64,000 bases of DNA from JBHEBG01 sp046557915 (lineage in GTDB: Bacteria; Bacteroidota; Bacteroidia; Flavobacteriales; Flavobacteriaceae): assembly GCF_046557915.1 (NCBI RefSeq), contig NZ_JBHEBG010000001.1, positions 1,798,001 through 1,862,000 of the forward strand, given 5' to 3'. The notes beneath the pieces are model-generated. The model did no database searches. It saw only the letters and a program-made list of their open reading frames with translations, and was not told the DNA's origin. Of this stretch, positions 35,068 to 43,264 are shown one piece after another. Position numbers and translations under genes: made by a program. Each line of letters starts with the position of its first letter. Position 1 is the stretch's first letter.

Positions 35068-36216
35068 ATGATTATGAAATCACGAATTTATCTTTTAATA
35101 CTGATAACAATAAGCTTACAAGCTTGCAGAAACTCTGAAAAAAATGTTCAACCCCAAGAAGAGATTGGTCTACCTGCTAAAAAATTGGCCAAATTTGAAC
35201 CCCATGATGGAGAGGTAATATTGTTTGTAGGTCAGGAATTAGATGCTATTGGCGGTACCGAACATGACCAGAATGGTTATTTTGACCATTTTGACGCTCC
35301 TGGTGGCTTTACCATGTACACCGATATTATGCCCGGACTTACGGAAACTTTCTTGGATCATAGTTTTACATACAGCGGACTTAACGGTATATGGGAAACA
35401 GACGATTGGGGCGATGGTCCCAATAATATATCCCTTCAGCTCGCCGATGCGGATTTTGAAAATAGTGTTTTGGCTATTGGGTTGGCGATTATAGATAATG
35501 AGGAGAAAATTGCCTCTGGGGAGCACGATGTCTATATTAAAAAATTAGGTAATTTTTTTCATGAGTTGGGCAAACGACCTGTATTTCTCAGAATCGGATT
35601 CGAGTTTGCGGGTCCTTGGAATCGATACGATAGAGAATCTTATATTTTGGCTTATCGGAGGATTAAGGATTTATTGGATGAACAAGGAGTGTCTAACGTG
35701 GCTTATGTATGGCAGTCCAAAGGTTTTGGAAATACCATAGCGGATTTGGAGGCTTGGTATCCGGGGGATGATTATGTGGATTGGTGCGGGTATTCATTTT
35801 TCAGTAATTATAAGCAAGCAAAGATGGTGAAATTTGCCCAATCAAAAGAAAAACCCGTATTTATCGCCGAAGCAACACCTACTTCTATCGATTGGGAAAA
35901 CGATCCGGAAGGTAACACAGGTCTAACCAAGGAGTTTCTGCTCTCTAACCCCGAACAGGCACAAATGGCTTGGGAAGAATGGTTTGTACCTTTTTTCAAC
36001 ACCATAGACACACACCCAGAAACAATTAAAGCCATTAGTTATATCAATGGCAATTGGCGAGCAAAACCCCGTTGGAAGGTAAACCCTACATTCAAAAATA
36101 TAGATGCCCGACTTCAATTGAGCAAGGAAATCAGTGAACGATGGAAGGAAGAGACCGGAAAGGCTAAATACCTGAAAGCATCTCCAGATCTATTCGCCAG
36201 ACTCTATAACAACTAA
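35068..36216 (+). CDS. GH26 endo-glycanase, candidate beta-1,3-xylanase (copy 2), lipoprotein
   Basis: A 382-residue GH26 protein with a lipoprotein signal (LQAC, Cys20); translation may start at Met1 or Met3. The acid/base is Glu179 (FLRIGFEFAG) and the nucleophile is Glu268 (PVFIAEATPT). It shares many blocks with copy 1, including WYPGDDYVDWCGYSFF, PEQAQMAWEEWFVPFF and FKNIDARLQLS, so the pair arose by duplication. Copy 2 is lipid-anchored whereas copy 1 has a different signal, suggesting different locations, for example surface versus periplasm. It follows the GH43 stop by 2 bp and precedes the dioxygenase gene by 9 bp. Confidence 0.86.
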   Translation: MIMKSRIYLLILITISLQACRNSEKNVQPQEEIGLPAKKLAKFEPHDGEVILFVGQELDAIGGTEHDQNGYFDHFDAPGGFTMYTDIMPGLTETFLDHSFTYSGLNGIWETDDWGDGPNNISLQLADADFENSVLAIGLAIIDNEEKIASGEHDVYIKKLGNFFHELGKRPVFLRIGFEFAGPWNRYDRESYILAYRRIKDLLDEQGVSNVAYVWQSKGFGNTIADLEAWYPGDDYVDWCGYSFFSNYKQAKMVKFAQSKEKPVFIAEATPTSIDWENDPEGNTGLTKEFLLSNPEQAQMAWEEWFVPFFNTIDTHPETIKAISYINGNWRAKPRWKVNPTFKNIDARLQLSKEISERWKEETGKAKYLKASPDLFARLYNN

Positions 36217-36225
36217 ATTTATATA

Positions 36226-36933
36226 ATGATGCGCATAACGGAATTGGCAAATCAGTTTTGGGAAAATGGTTATCTAGTAATGGAAGAATTTTTCAGCAAG
36301 GAACTGATGGACAAATACAATGGGTTGATACTGGAACATTTTGGAATGAATCCCGATTGGGAGCACTCTGATGAGTTTATCACAAAATCTGCCGTAGAAG
36401 TAGTGCCCTGGTTTCCTTACAGGGAGAATAAACCCTACTTTGATGGAATTGATAGGGACAAGAACTTCAACGCCATAACACAGGCCATCTTGGGAAAGGA
36501 TTGGGATAACCTGTATTGTATGATGATGTATTCCAAGCAAGGTAGTAAGGGACAGGCATGGCATCAGGATTGTCCACCAGAAGACAGCGATGTTTTTAAC
36601 CTTAACAGACTGGTATACACCCACGATATTGATGAGACTACTGGAGGTGAAATAGTAATTTTTCCTAAAGCACATAAATTAGGGTTGCTTCCTGTAGGGA
36701 AACCCCATGACGATCTTAAAGGTCAACTGATCTTTAAACCTAAGAAGGGAACCGTAGTATTTCTTCATGGCCATTGCTGGCATAGGGTAATGCCGGTAAA
36801 ATCTAAATATAGGGTCTCATCCAATTTTAGGGCAATGCCAAAAGACACCCCAGAGGATATCACGGATATTTGCGTGTATAGAAATATGCGTTACCGGTTT
36901 TCCACAGCTGAGGTGGTGGAGGAAAGGATATAG
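36226..36933 (+). CDS. PhyH-family Fe(II)/2-oxoglutarate dioxygenase
   Basis: A cytoplasmic 235-residue protein of the phytanoyl-CoA dioxygenase superfamily. The iron-binding triad is visible as His113 and Asp115 (WHQDCPP) and His186 (GHCWHRV), with Arg196 or Arg202 placed to bind 2-oxoglutarate. The family oxidises many small molecules, so the substrate cannot be named. Lying between a GH26 gene and a sugar-type oxidoreductase inside a polysaccharide locus, it may act on a modified sugar such as an O-methylated pentose; this is inference only. Spacing to the neighbours is 9 bp and 30 bp. Confidence 0.85.
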   Translation: MMRITELANQFWENGYLVMEEFFSKELMDKYNGLILEHFGMNPDWEHSDEFITKSAVEVVPWFPYRENKPYFDGIDRDKNFNAITQAILGKDWDNLYCMMMYSKQGSKGQAWHQDCPPEDSDVFNLNRLVYTHDIDETTGGEIVIFPKAHKLGLLPVGKPHDDLKGQLIFKPKKGTVVFLHGHCWHRVMPVKSKYRVSSNFRAMPKDTPEDITDICVYRNMRYRFSTAEVVEERI

Positions 36934-36963
36934 TTTTTAGCGGTTGCAATGATGTAAAACAGC

Positions 36964-37947
36964 ATGGGAAAAAAGGTGAAATGGGGCATAGTAGGTCTTG
37001 GCAAGATTGCAAAACTATTCGTTGATGATTTATTATTAGTAAAGGACGCGGAGCTTATAGCTGTTGCTTCTACCAACAGCGAAAGAGCCAAGGTTTTTGC
37101 CCAAGAGTACGGTGTTAACTCCTATTATGGTAGTTATCTAGAGCTGTTCAACAACAAAGAGGTAGATGTGGTATACGTTGCAACCCTGCACCATACACAT
37201 GCCAAGGTTAGTATTGCAGCCATGGATCACAAAAAACATGTGCTCTGTGAAAAACCCGTGGCCATAAGCGCATTGGAAGCAAAACAGATGATAGCTTCGT
37301 CTATACGCAATAAGGTTTTTTTTATGGAAGCTTTTTGGAGTCGGTTCAATCCTACCATTAAAAAAACAAAAGAGCTGGTAGATGCGGGTGCTTTGGGAAG
37401 ACTTAGATATATTAGTGCCGAATTTACTTTTTATAAGCTAGATGAAGACCCCAAGAGTAGGGCCTTAAACATAGATTTAGCAGGTGGATCGTTATTGGAT
37501 ATGGGTGTATATCCCATTTTTTTGTCCTATCTTTTATTGGGCAAACCAGCAGAGATTTTAGCTCGATCCAAATTTCATTGGACGGGGGCCGAAATCCAGA
37601 CATCGATGATATTCAATTATAAAGATGCCCAAGCCATGTTGTACAGTGGTTTTTCCAATGATACGGATATGAAAGCCAAAATTTGTGGAGAAGACGCCGA
37701 AATTTATGTAGCGCCTATTTGGCACGAGGCACAGGGGTTTACCCTTGTGAACAATGGCAAAGAGCGGTTATATAAATTACCAACAAAAGGTAAGGGGTTT
37801 ACCTATGAAATATGCGAAGTTCATAAATGTTTACAAAATGGAAAGTTGGAAAGCAGTTTATGGAGTCACCAAAATTCATTGGAATTAATGAACATAGTAG
37901 ATGAGGTAAGAAAAAAAGCGGGGATTCGATTTTCGTTCGAATCGTAA
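36964..37947 (+). CDS. Gfo/Idh/MocA-family NAD(P)-dependent oxidoreductase
   Basis: A 327-residue cytoplasmic oxidoreductase. The N-terminal Rossmann fold starts with the nucleotide loop GIVGLGKIA. The EKPVAIS motif near residue 98 contributes the conserved catalytic Lys. The C-terminal alpha/beta domain has the GGSLLDMGVYP block typical of the dihydrodiol/D-xylose dehydrogenase branch. D-xylose dehydrogenase activity is known in that branch and would fit this locus, but another modified sugar is equally possible. It ends 12 bp before the second lacI. Confidence 0.87.
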   Translation: MGKKVKWGIVGLGKIAKLFVDDLLLVKDAELIAVASTNSERAKVFAQEYGVNSYYGSYLELFNNKEVDVVYVATLHHTHAKVSIAAMDHKKHVLCEKPVAISALEAKQMIASSIRNKVFFMEAFWSRFNPTIKKTKELVDAGALGRLRYISAEFTFYKLDEDPKSRALNIDLAGGSLLDMGVYPIFLSYLLLGKPAEILARSKFHWTGAEIQTSMIFNYKDAQAMLYSGFSNDTDMKAKICGEDAEIYVAPIWHEAQGFTLVNNGKERLYKLPTKGKGFTYEICEVHKCLQNGKLESSLWSHQNSLELMNIVDEVRKKAGIRFSFES

Positions 37948-37959
37948 TCAAACAAGCTC

Positions 37960-38991
37960 ATGTCTAAATTAACTTTAAAAGAAATTGCCAATCATTTTAA
38001 GGTTTCGGTATCCACGGTATCCAAAGCTATTAATGATAGTCATGAGATCAGTGAACAATTGAAGGTCCAGATTCAAAAATTTGCTAAAGAAAACCACTAT
38101 AAGCCAAATAAAGTGGCCCTAAGCCTTTTAAACAGGAGCACCAAAACTATTGGTGTAGTAATCCCAAACATTCTTAATTACTTTTTTATACAGGTGCTGT
38201 ATGGTGTAGAACAGATTGCAAATGATAGGGGGTATAGCATTATAAGTTGCATCAGTAATCAATCTTTGGAGAAAGAAACCCGTACATTGGAATTGCTCAG
38301 CACAGGTTCCGTGGATGGTATAATCATCTCTTCAGTGGCTACGGAGATGCAGTTCGATGATCATGTGTCGCACCTAAAGGAACTTACAAACAACCAAATT
38401 CCTCTTGTTATGTTTGATAGGGTAACTAATTTGATTGAATGTGATAAAATTATTGTTGATGATTTTGAAGCGGGGTATAAAGCAACCAAATATTTCATAG
38501 AAACCGGATGTAGAACTATTGCTATTGTTACCCCCATAGATCATTCCAATATAGGGAGATTAAGAATTGAAGGCTATAAAAAGGCCTTAGCCGAAAAAAA
38601 TATCGATTTTGACGAAAAGTTGGTCATTCCTATAGGTACAAAGGATGATTTAGAACTGATTATGTCCTTTCTCCTAAATTATAAAAAAATTGAAGGCATA
38701 ATGGCTTTGGATGAAATTACGGCCGTCAGGACGATGAGTATAGTGAAATCCAGAGGATATCACGTTCCCAATGACATTTCCATTATCGGGTTTACCAATG
38801 GAGAATTATCTCGCTACGTTACACCTGCCCTAACCATGGTAAGTCAACATGGAAAATACATTGGGGAGACCGTGGCCAATACACTTATTGATCGAATTGA
38901 AAGTAAAAATAAGAACGAGGTACATGAGGCCTATGGAACCAAGGTTGTGAAGACCAGTCTTATAGTTAGGGAGTCTACCAAAAAGCTATAG
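37960..38991 (+). CDS. LacI-family transcriptional regulator (right paralogue)
   Basis: A 343-residue LacI/GalR regulator closing the polysaccharide locus. The helix-turn-helix LTLKEIANHFKVSVSTVSKA (residues ~4-23) is nearly identical to that of the left paralogue, and the sugar domain shares TIGVVIPNILNYFF, PLVMFDRV, IIVDDFE and VSQHGKYIGE. The two may therefore bind the same operator type and respond to related ligands, or one may modulate the other. It lies 12 bp after the oxidoreductase gene and converges with the DUF5706 gene 16 bp away. Confidence 0.93.
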   Translation: MSKLTLKEIANHFKVSVSTVSKAINDSHEISEQLKVQIQKFAKENHYKPNKVALSLLNRSTKTIGVVIPNILNYFFIQVLYGVEQIANDRGYSIISCISNQSLEKETRTLELLSTGSVDGIIISSVATEMQFDDHVSHLKELTNNQIPLVMFDRVTNLIECDKIIVDDFEAGYKATKYFIETGCRTIAIVTPIDHSNIGRLRIEGYKKALAEKNIDFDEKLVIPIGTKDDLELIMSFLLNYKKIEGIMALDEITAVRTMSIVKSRGYHVPNDISIIGFTNGELSRYVTPALTMVSQHGKYIGETVANTLIDRIESKNKNEVHEAYGTKVVKTSLIVRESTKKL

Positions 38992-39007
38992 TTTTTCCCA
39001 GTGGGGT

Positions 39008-39634
39008 CTAGAAATATTCCCCAAACATTAAATGGCAGAAAATAAAGGCCAATACAGCAAGTATAATACCCACTAAAAATATGGTGAATGATTTTCGCAA
39101 TAATTTAAACTTACGATCTATTGTTTTTCCTAGGTGAAAAGTATCCGTGGCAATCGTTGTGTATAGCTTATCTCCCTGATACATTAGTCCAACTAAGTTT
39201 TCCACGTATTCCTTTTCTTCCATTTCATTGAAATTTCCGTAAAACATCAGATTTCCAGATTCCTTACCACCGTGTTTAAGTTCCGGACGAGTGGCCATTA
39301 CCGCATATGCTGTTGAAATTAAGTTGGTGAGCAGCATCATAATTGCCGGGTATATAAGATGCGGATCATTGTCCAATTGATTGAGCACCGTTCCTAGTAT
39401 AATGGAAAGAATAAGGGCGTTTATGGAAATGAGTATGTTAGATTTGCGGTCGATCATCGAATTGAGGGTATACTGGTTTTTGGATACCAACCGAAATAGT
39501 GTTTCCACGCCACGCTCCGATCTGGGTTCTACTTTGGCCAATTTTTTCTTTAAGGACTTAAGGGCATCTTTATCAATACCCAATTCCTCGGCCAAAAAGT
39601 TGTCTTTTAATTTTTCGGTTTTTTTCTCGCTCAT
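39008..39634 (-). CDS. Pycsar-effector-like membrane protein (DUF5706)
   Basis: A 208-residue protein with a charged N-terminal ~50 residues, two close membrane segments (~66-85, ~95-114) and a C-terminal one (~183-204). The segment around residues 56-80, IDRKSNILISINALILSI, is the hallmark of the DUF5706/PycTM family, whose known members form membrane-disrupting effectors of Pycsar anti-phage systems triggered by cyclic pyrimidines. No cyclase gene is adjacent: the neighbours are an outer-membrane protein and ion transporters, so this may be a housekeeping or stress relative. It is the last gene of the minus-strand operon, 11 bp after its neighbour. Confidence 0.75.
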   Translation of the reverse strand: MSEKKTEKLKDNFLAEELGIDKDALKSLKKKLAKVEPRSERGVETLFRLVSKNQYTLNSMIDRKSNILISINALILSIILGTVLNQLDNDPHLIYPAIMMLLTNLISTAYAVMATRPELKHGGKESGNLMFYGNFNEMEEKEYVENLVGLMYQGDKLYTTIATDTFHLGKTIDRKFKLLRKSFTIFLVGIILAVLAFIFCHLMFGEYF

Positions 39635-39645
39635 GATTACCGTTT

Positions 39646-40530
39646 TTATATTTTAAATCGAATTCCTGTCTTTAAATACAAAGTATTGTCCTTATCCACG
39701 GAGATAACCGAGTTATTTTTTTTATCTCGCAGATCGGCGTTGCTACTAAAGACGTTAGATATGTTAAAAAAGAGTTCTATATGCCTGCCGAATTTGCGCT
39801 CATAGCGAAGTCCACCAATTATAACGGACAAGTTTACCCTATCGGCAATTTCTGTATTGTTTACCAGTAATCCGTTCTGAATGTTGGCGGTAAAACCGTC
39901 GAGCTCGGCAACGAGTTTAAATCTGGATTTTTTGGAAAGATGGTACTGCAGATTGGATTTTGGCACTCCTAAGTTGTAGGACCAATTGGGGTGAAACTTT
40001 TTGTAATAGCTTATAAAGGGCAGTGGGAATGGAATACCTCTGTTTTGCGAGTATGAAACCCCTAAAATTAACCTATACGGCCTGCTAATGTCCTTATCAT
40101 TGGTCTTGTCGTTTATAAAAACTACATCAGCCGAAAAAACGGCATCTTCAAAAGAAATTTTGCGTACTAGATTGGAGCTAAAACCAGGTGTAAAACGGCC
40201 CCCAAACCGCCAATCTCCATTCATTTTAACGGTATACCCAATATTAAGGTCAAGCAACTGAAAGCCTTCAATGGCATTAATGTCAAATGCATCAATACCA
40301 GCATCAAAATCGAGATCTATCTTACTATAATCCAAACCTAATAAGAGAAAGCTATTTGGTCTCAAACGGATAGGGTAATTGAACAACCCCCTTAACCTGC
40401 TATAACCTACATTGGAATCCCCTTTGGGCAGCACTGTATATTCTATTTTGGCCAAATCAGACAACTGTGCGGACATAAAAGATGTGCAAAGCAGCAGCAG
40501 AAATAGGTATTGCAATTTTTTTTGCGTCAT
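39646..40530 (-). CDS. Outer-membrane beta-barrel protein (DUF6268-like)
   Basis: A 294-residue protein with a signal peptide (LLLLCTSFMSAQ, cleavage near residue 20) and a sequence of alternating amphipathic strands ending in aromatic/basic residues (TGIRFKI), which fits an outer-membrane barrel. The look is that of the flavobacterial DUF6268 group; no function is known to me. The start at 40530 is chosen because the signal peptide begins there. An upstream in-frame Met lies inside the antiporter gene. It follows the antiporter gene by 8 bp. Confidence 0.7.
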   Translation of the reverse strand: MTQKKLQYLFLLLLCTSFMSAQLSDLAKIEYTVLPKGDSNVGYSRLRGLFNYPIRLRPNSFLLLGLDYSKIDLDFDAGIDAFDINAIEGFQLLDLNIGYTVKMNGDWRFGGRFTPGFSSNLVRKISFEDAVFSADVVFINDKTNDKDISRPYRLILGVSYSQNRGIPFPLPFISYYKKFHPNWSYNLGVPKSNLQYHLSKKSRFKLVAELDGFTANIQNGLLVNNTEIADRVNLSVIIGGLRYERKFGRHIELFFNISNVFSSNADLRDKKNNSVISVDKDNTLYLKTGIRFKI

Positions 40531-40538
40531 TTTAATGG

Positions 40539-41780
40539 TTAGTGGTAGAGACCTTTTACCAATTTCCCAATACTTAGTCCTTGCACAAGGATGGAAAAAA
40601 GCACTACGGTATAGGTAATATACAGAATTATTTCTGATGAGGAATTGTTTGCCAAACTCAGGGCCAACGCTATTGAAATTCCACCCCGTAAACCTCCCCA
40701 AGTTAAAATGGCCACTGTTTTTATAGGACTGCTTTCGGAGTGCTTTAATAGCGAATAGGGTAGGAGCACAGAAATAAACCTGGCCAACAATACTACCAAT
40801 ACCGATATAAGCCCTAACATTAAATACGAGGTTTGAAAATGCAATAGATGAATGGCAAGACCTATCAAAACAAACAAAATACCGTTAAAAACATCATCTA
40901 GAACCTCCCAAATATCATTGATCAGTTTTCTGGTAGGCCCTTTGTTTGTGGCTATGTTTAATTTATTACCGATAATCATACCGGAAACTACCATGGCCAG
41001 CGGTCCCGAAACATGTATCAGTGATGCCATGGAATAGCCGCCCATTACTATTGCCAAACTTATCATAACCGCCAATTGCGGATTAGACTGTACTGACTTT
41101 ATGCAATAATACCCCACAAAGCCAAGTAATCCGCCATAGGCTATACCGCCAATGGCCTCTTCTAAAAATAACTTGCCTATTTCCACGCCCAAAGAACTTT
41201 CCGTAGGATGACCCCCCATATCTCCCAGAATTAATATTCCTGCAAAGACAACTACACCGATACCATCATTAAAAAGTGATTCTCCCTCTATTTTAACTTG
41301 TAGGTTTTTGGCGATATTGGTTTTTTTAAGAATGGCGAGCACTGCAATTGGGTCGGTCGGTGAAATAAGCGCTCCAAACAACATGGCATGTAAGAATGGT
41401 ATCTGTAGGCCAACTGCATCAGCTGCTAGGTAAGTTAGGCCACCCACAATAAATGTGGAGATAACCACCCCTAACGTTGCAAACAAAAGTACCGACCATT
41501 TTTCTTTTTTAAGATCGTCCAAGTTAACGTGCAAAGCCCCTGCAAAAAGTAAAAAACTCAAAATCCCATCTAGGAGTAAGGTCTTAAAATCGGAATTGGT
41601 AACAATATCACAGAAAAACAGATAGAAATCTGGGAAAATGCCTTTGCTTAGAGTTATTAAGATAATGGTCATTAAACTTAGTAACATTAGTCCGATCGTA
41701 GCAGGAAGTTTAAGCCATTTATAGTTTACAAAACTAAAAAAGGCGGCCAAGGAAAATACTATACTAAAAGATTGTAGCAT
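40539..41780 (-). CDS. Na+(K+)/H+ antiporter, CPA1 family
   Basis: Inner-membrane cation:proton antiporter of 413 residues with about 12 transmembrane segments and no long cytoplasmic tail. Signatures seen are GALISPTDPIAVLAIL (the ion-binding Asp of the CPA1 fold) and GESLFNDGIGVVVF. It probably exchanges Na+ or K+ for H+ and supports pH or sodium balance. It is 4 bp after the K+ channel gene and belongs to the same operon, giving the module two monovalent cation transport proteins. Confidence 0.92.
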   Translation of the reverse strand: MLQSFSIVFSLAAFFSFVNYKWLKLPATIGLMLLSLMTIILITLSKGIFPDFYLFFCDIVTNSDFKTLLLDGILSFLLFAGALHVNLDDLKKEKWSVLLFATLGVVISTFIVGGLTYLAADAVGLQIPFLHAMLFGALISPTDPIAVLAILKKTNIAKNLQVKIEGESLFNDGIGVVVFAGILILGDMGGHPTESSLGVEIGKLFLEEAIGGIAYGGLLGFVGYYCIKSVQSNPQLAVMISLAIVMGGYSMASLIHVSGPLAMVVSGMIIGNKLNIATNKGPTRKLINDIWEVLDDVFNGILFVLIGLAIHLLHFQTSYLMLGLISVLVVLLARFISVLLPYSLLKHSESSPIKTVAILTWGGLRGGISIALALSLANNSSSEIILYITYTVVLFSILVQGLSIGKLVKGLYH

Positions 41781-41784
41781 GTTT

Positions 41785-42426
41785 TCATGATTTTACGTTA
41801 ATATATTTTCCAACAAAAACTGCAATTACTATGGCAAGGTAAAATTGCCCAATAATATTCATTACCAAGGTTATCGCCTGCGATTGTGGTGTTAATGGTG
41901 TTACATCTCCATAACCTACTGTGGTAATACTGATAAAGCTAAAATAATAGAAGATATAGCCAGAATAGTTGCCCCGAAGGTGGAATGATGAAGGGTCTAT
42001 AAAGTGAGTTATCTCAAACAATATACCACCGATAATGCCCAAATAGATAAATCCTAAAATAGGCCCCAAAATAAATTGAAGGTCGATTTCTTTCATCATC
42101 CGTAGCTGTTTTAGAAGTAGGGCGCAGAAGTATAAAAACAACAAAAAAGACGTTACAAGCCTCATTACGGTAATTGTTTTGGAGTTGGGGTAGGTAAATT
42201 CCAACCAAATAAAAATCAAGGCTAAAAAACCTAAGATATATGACCTTGTTCTTGTTTTGGTGTTGGAAGCGATAAGCGAGCTTACCAAGATTACAATTGT
42301 GTAGTTGATAACGACAGTGTGGGCAGGGTATACATCCGAAATGCTAGTATGGATGGGTGTCAGTAGAAAATTGATCACCCCGATAAGGGCTATTAAGTAT
42401 TTGTTTCTGTTTAAAAAATCGACCAT
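41785..42426 (-). CDS. Two-pore-helix type K+ channel protein
   Basis: A 213-residue membrane protein with about six segments. The potassium selectivity filter TVGYGD is at residues 169-174, preceded by a pore helix (YYFSFISIT) and followed by a final inner helix. It has no cytosolic RCK/TrkA-N domain or cyclic-nucleotide domain, so gating is not evident. It is upstream of the antiporter gene (4 bp) and 33 bp after the Cys/His-motif protein. Confidence 0.9.
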   Translation of the reverse strand: MVDFLNRNKYLIALIGVINFLLTPIHTSISDVYPAHTVVINYTIVILVSSLIASNTKTRTRSYILGFLALIFIWLEFTYPNSKTITVMRLVTSFLLFLYFCALLLKQLRMMKEIDLQFILGPILGFIYLGIIGGILFEITHFIDPSSFHLRGNYSGYIFYYFSFISITTVGYGDVTPLTPQSQAITLVMNIIGQFYLAIVIAVFVGKYINVKS

Positions 42427-42459
42427 TTTTGGCTTTAATAATTTTCTGTTTGCGCTTAC

Positions 42460-43254
42460 CTAATAAACATTTGAAGGTTGGTTAAGGTCTACTATGTCTT
42501 TTGTGTCTATTTGCAACTGATACCAATCTTCCATTTGTACAATGTTACCCCGCACCAGCGATGGTTTTCCTATGTAGGGCAATATATCTTGATGAATAGG
42601 GTTTCCGTCAATATCCGTTATCAGATAGTATTCGGCAATATTGTTATCATCTGTGGTTGCCAATACGGGCGGTATGCCTCCAGAGATGCAAAGGGAAGCG
42701 CAACTTCTGTGTATTTTACCCTTACCGGGTTTCATTACCCCAAAGTAACATTTAGGATCTATTATTTCTCCCCGCAGTTCCATATTCTTTACCACCACTT
42801 TTGGTTTGGGAAGTCTGTTGGCAATGGCATTGTCCACCAGGGTAATTTTTTCCTCGTCGGTAATCTGCAACAACGTTTTTCCGTTATAGTAAATAAGGTT
42901 CCCAGATATACTCAGGATGCTTCCAGAGAGTTTTTTTTTCTTGGCACGTATTTTTTGTAATGTAGGGTTTGCACTAAATTTCCCGAAGCCCACAAGAAGG
43001 ATATTTTTATAAGTAGTGTCCCCTATTTTTACTTTTAGCATGGGATAAGGAAGTTCATGATATACCCCGGTAATTTTAGTAAGCTCACCAAATTCAAAGA
43101 CACTATTTTTATCTTTATTCTGTGTAAGGCCAAATATGGCAGCCATTACCAAGAGCAGTACTAACATAGCGAGCACAAAACGCTTTAGAAGTTTTTTTGT
43201 TTTTTGAGCTACCTTGTTACTATACCCAATATAAAAATCATCATTCTTTTTCAT
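42460..43254 (-). CDS. Membrane-anchored protein with conserved Cys/His motif
   Basis: A 264-residue protein with one N-terminal membrane segment (~25-43) and a soluble, probably periplasmic, remainder. Its most striking block spans residues ~163-196: DPKCYFGVMKPGKGK, then HRSCASLC and GGIPP. It contains Cys169, Met174, His182, Cys185 and Cys189, all good metal or heme ligands. I cannot assign a family with certainty. The next gene upstream encodes a Rieske/ferric-reductase-like membrane protein, so an electron-transfer or metal role is natural. Start at 43254 is preferred; an earlier in-frame Met at 43284 would overlap the upstream gene by 20 bp. Confidence 0.7.
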   Translation of the reverse strand: MKKNDDFYIGYSNKVAQKTKKLLKRFVLAMLVLLLVMAAIFGLTQNKDKNSVFEFGELTKITGVYHELPYPMLKVKIGDTTYKNILLVGFGKFSANPTLQKIRAKKKKLSGSILSISGNLIYYNGKTLLQITDEEKITLVDNAIANRLPKPKVVVKNMELRGEIIDPKCYFGVMKPGKGKIHRSCASLCISGGIPPVLATTDDNNIAEYYLITDIDGNPIHQDILPYIGKPSLVRGNIVQMEDWYQLQIDTKDIVDLNQPSNVY

Positions 43255-43264
43255 TGCAATAGGT

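Noticed and set aside
17220..38991. Reading the locus as a beta-mannan utilisation system because of GH26
   Set aside because: No mannose isomerase, mannosylglucose phosphorylase or GH2/GH130 gene is present, while xylose isomerase, xylulokinase and a beta-xylosidase are.
39008..39634. Calling a complete Pycsar defence system
   Set aside because: No cyclase gene is adjacent or elsewhere in the window; only an effector-like protein is present.
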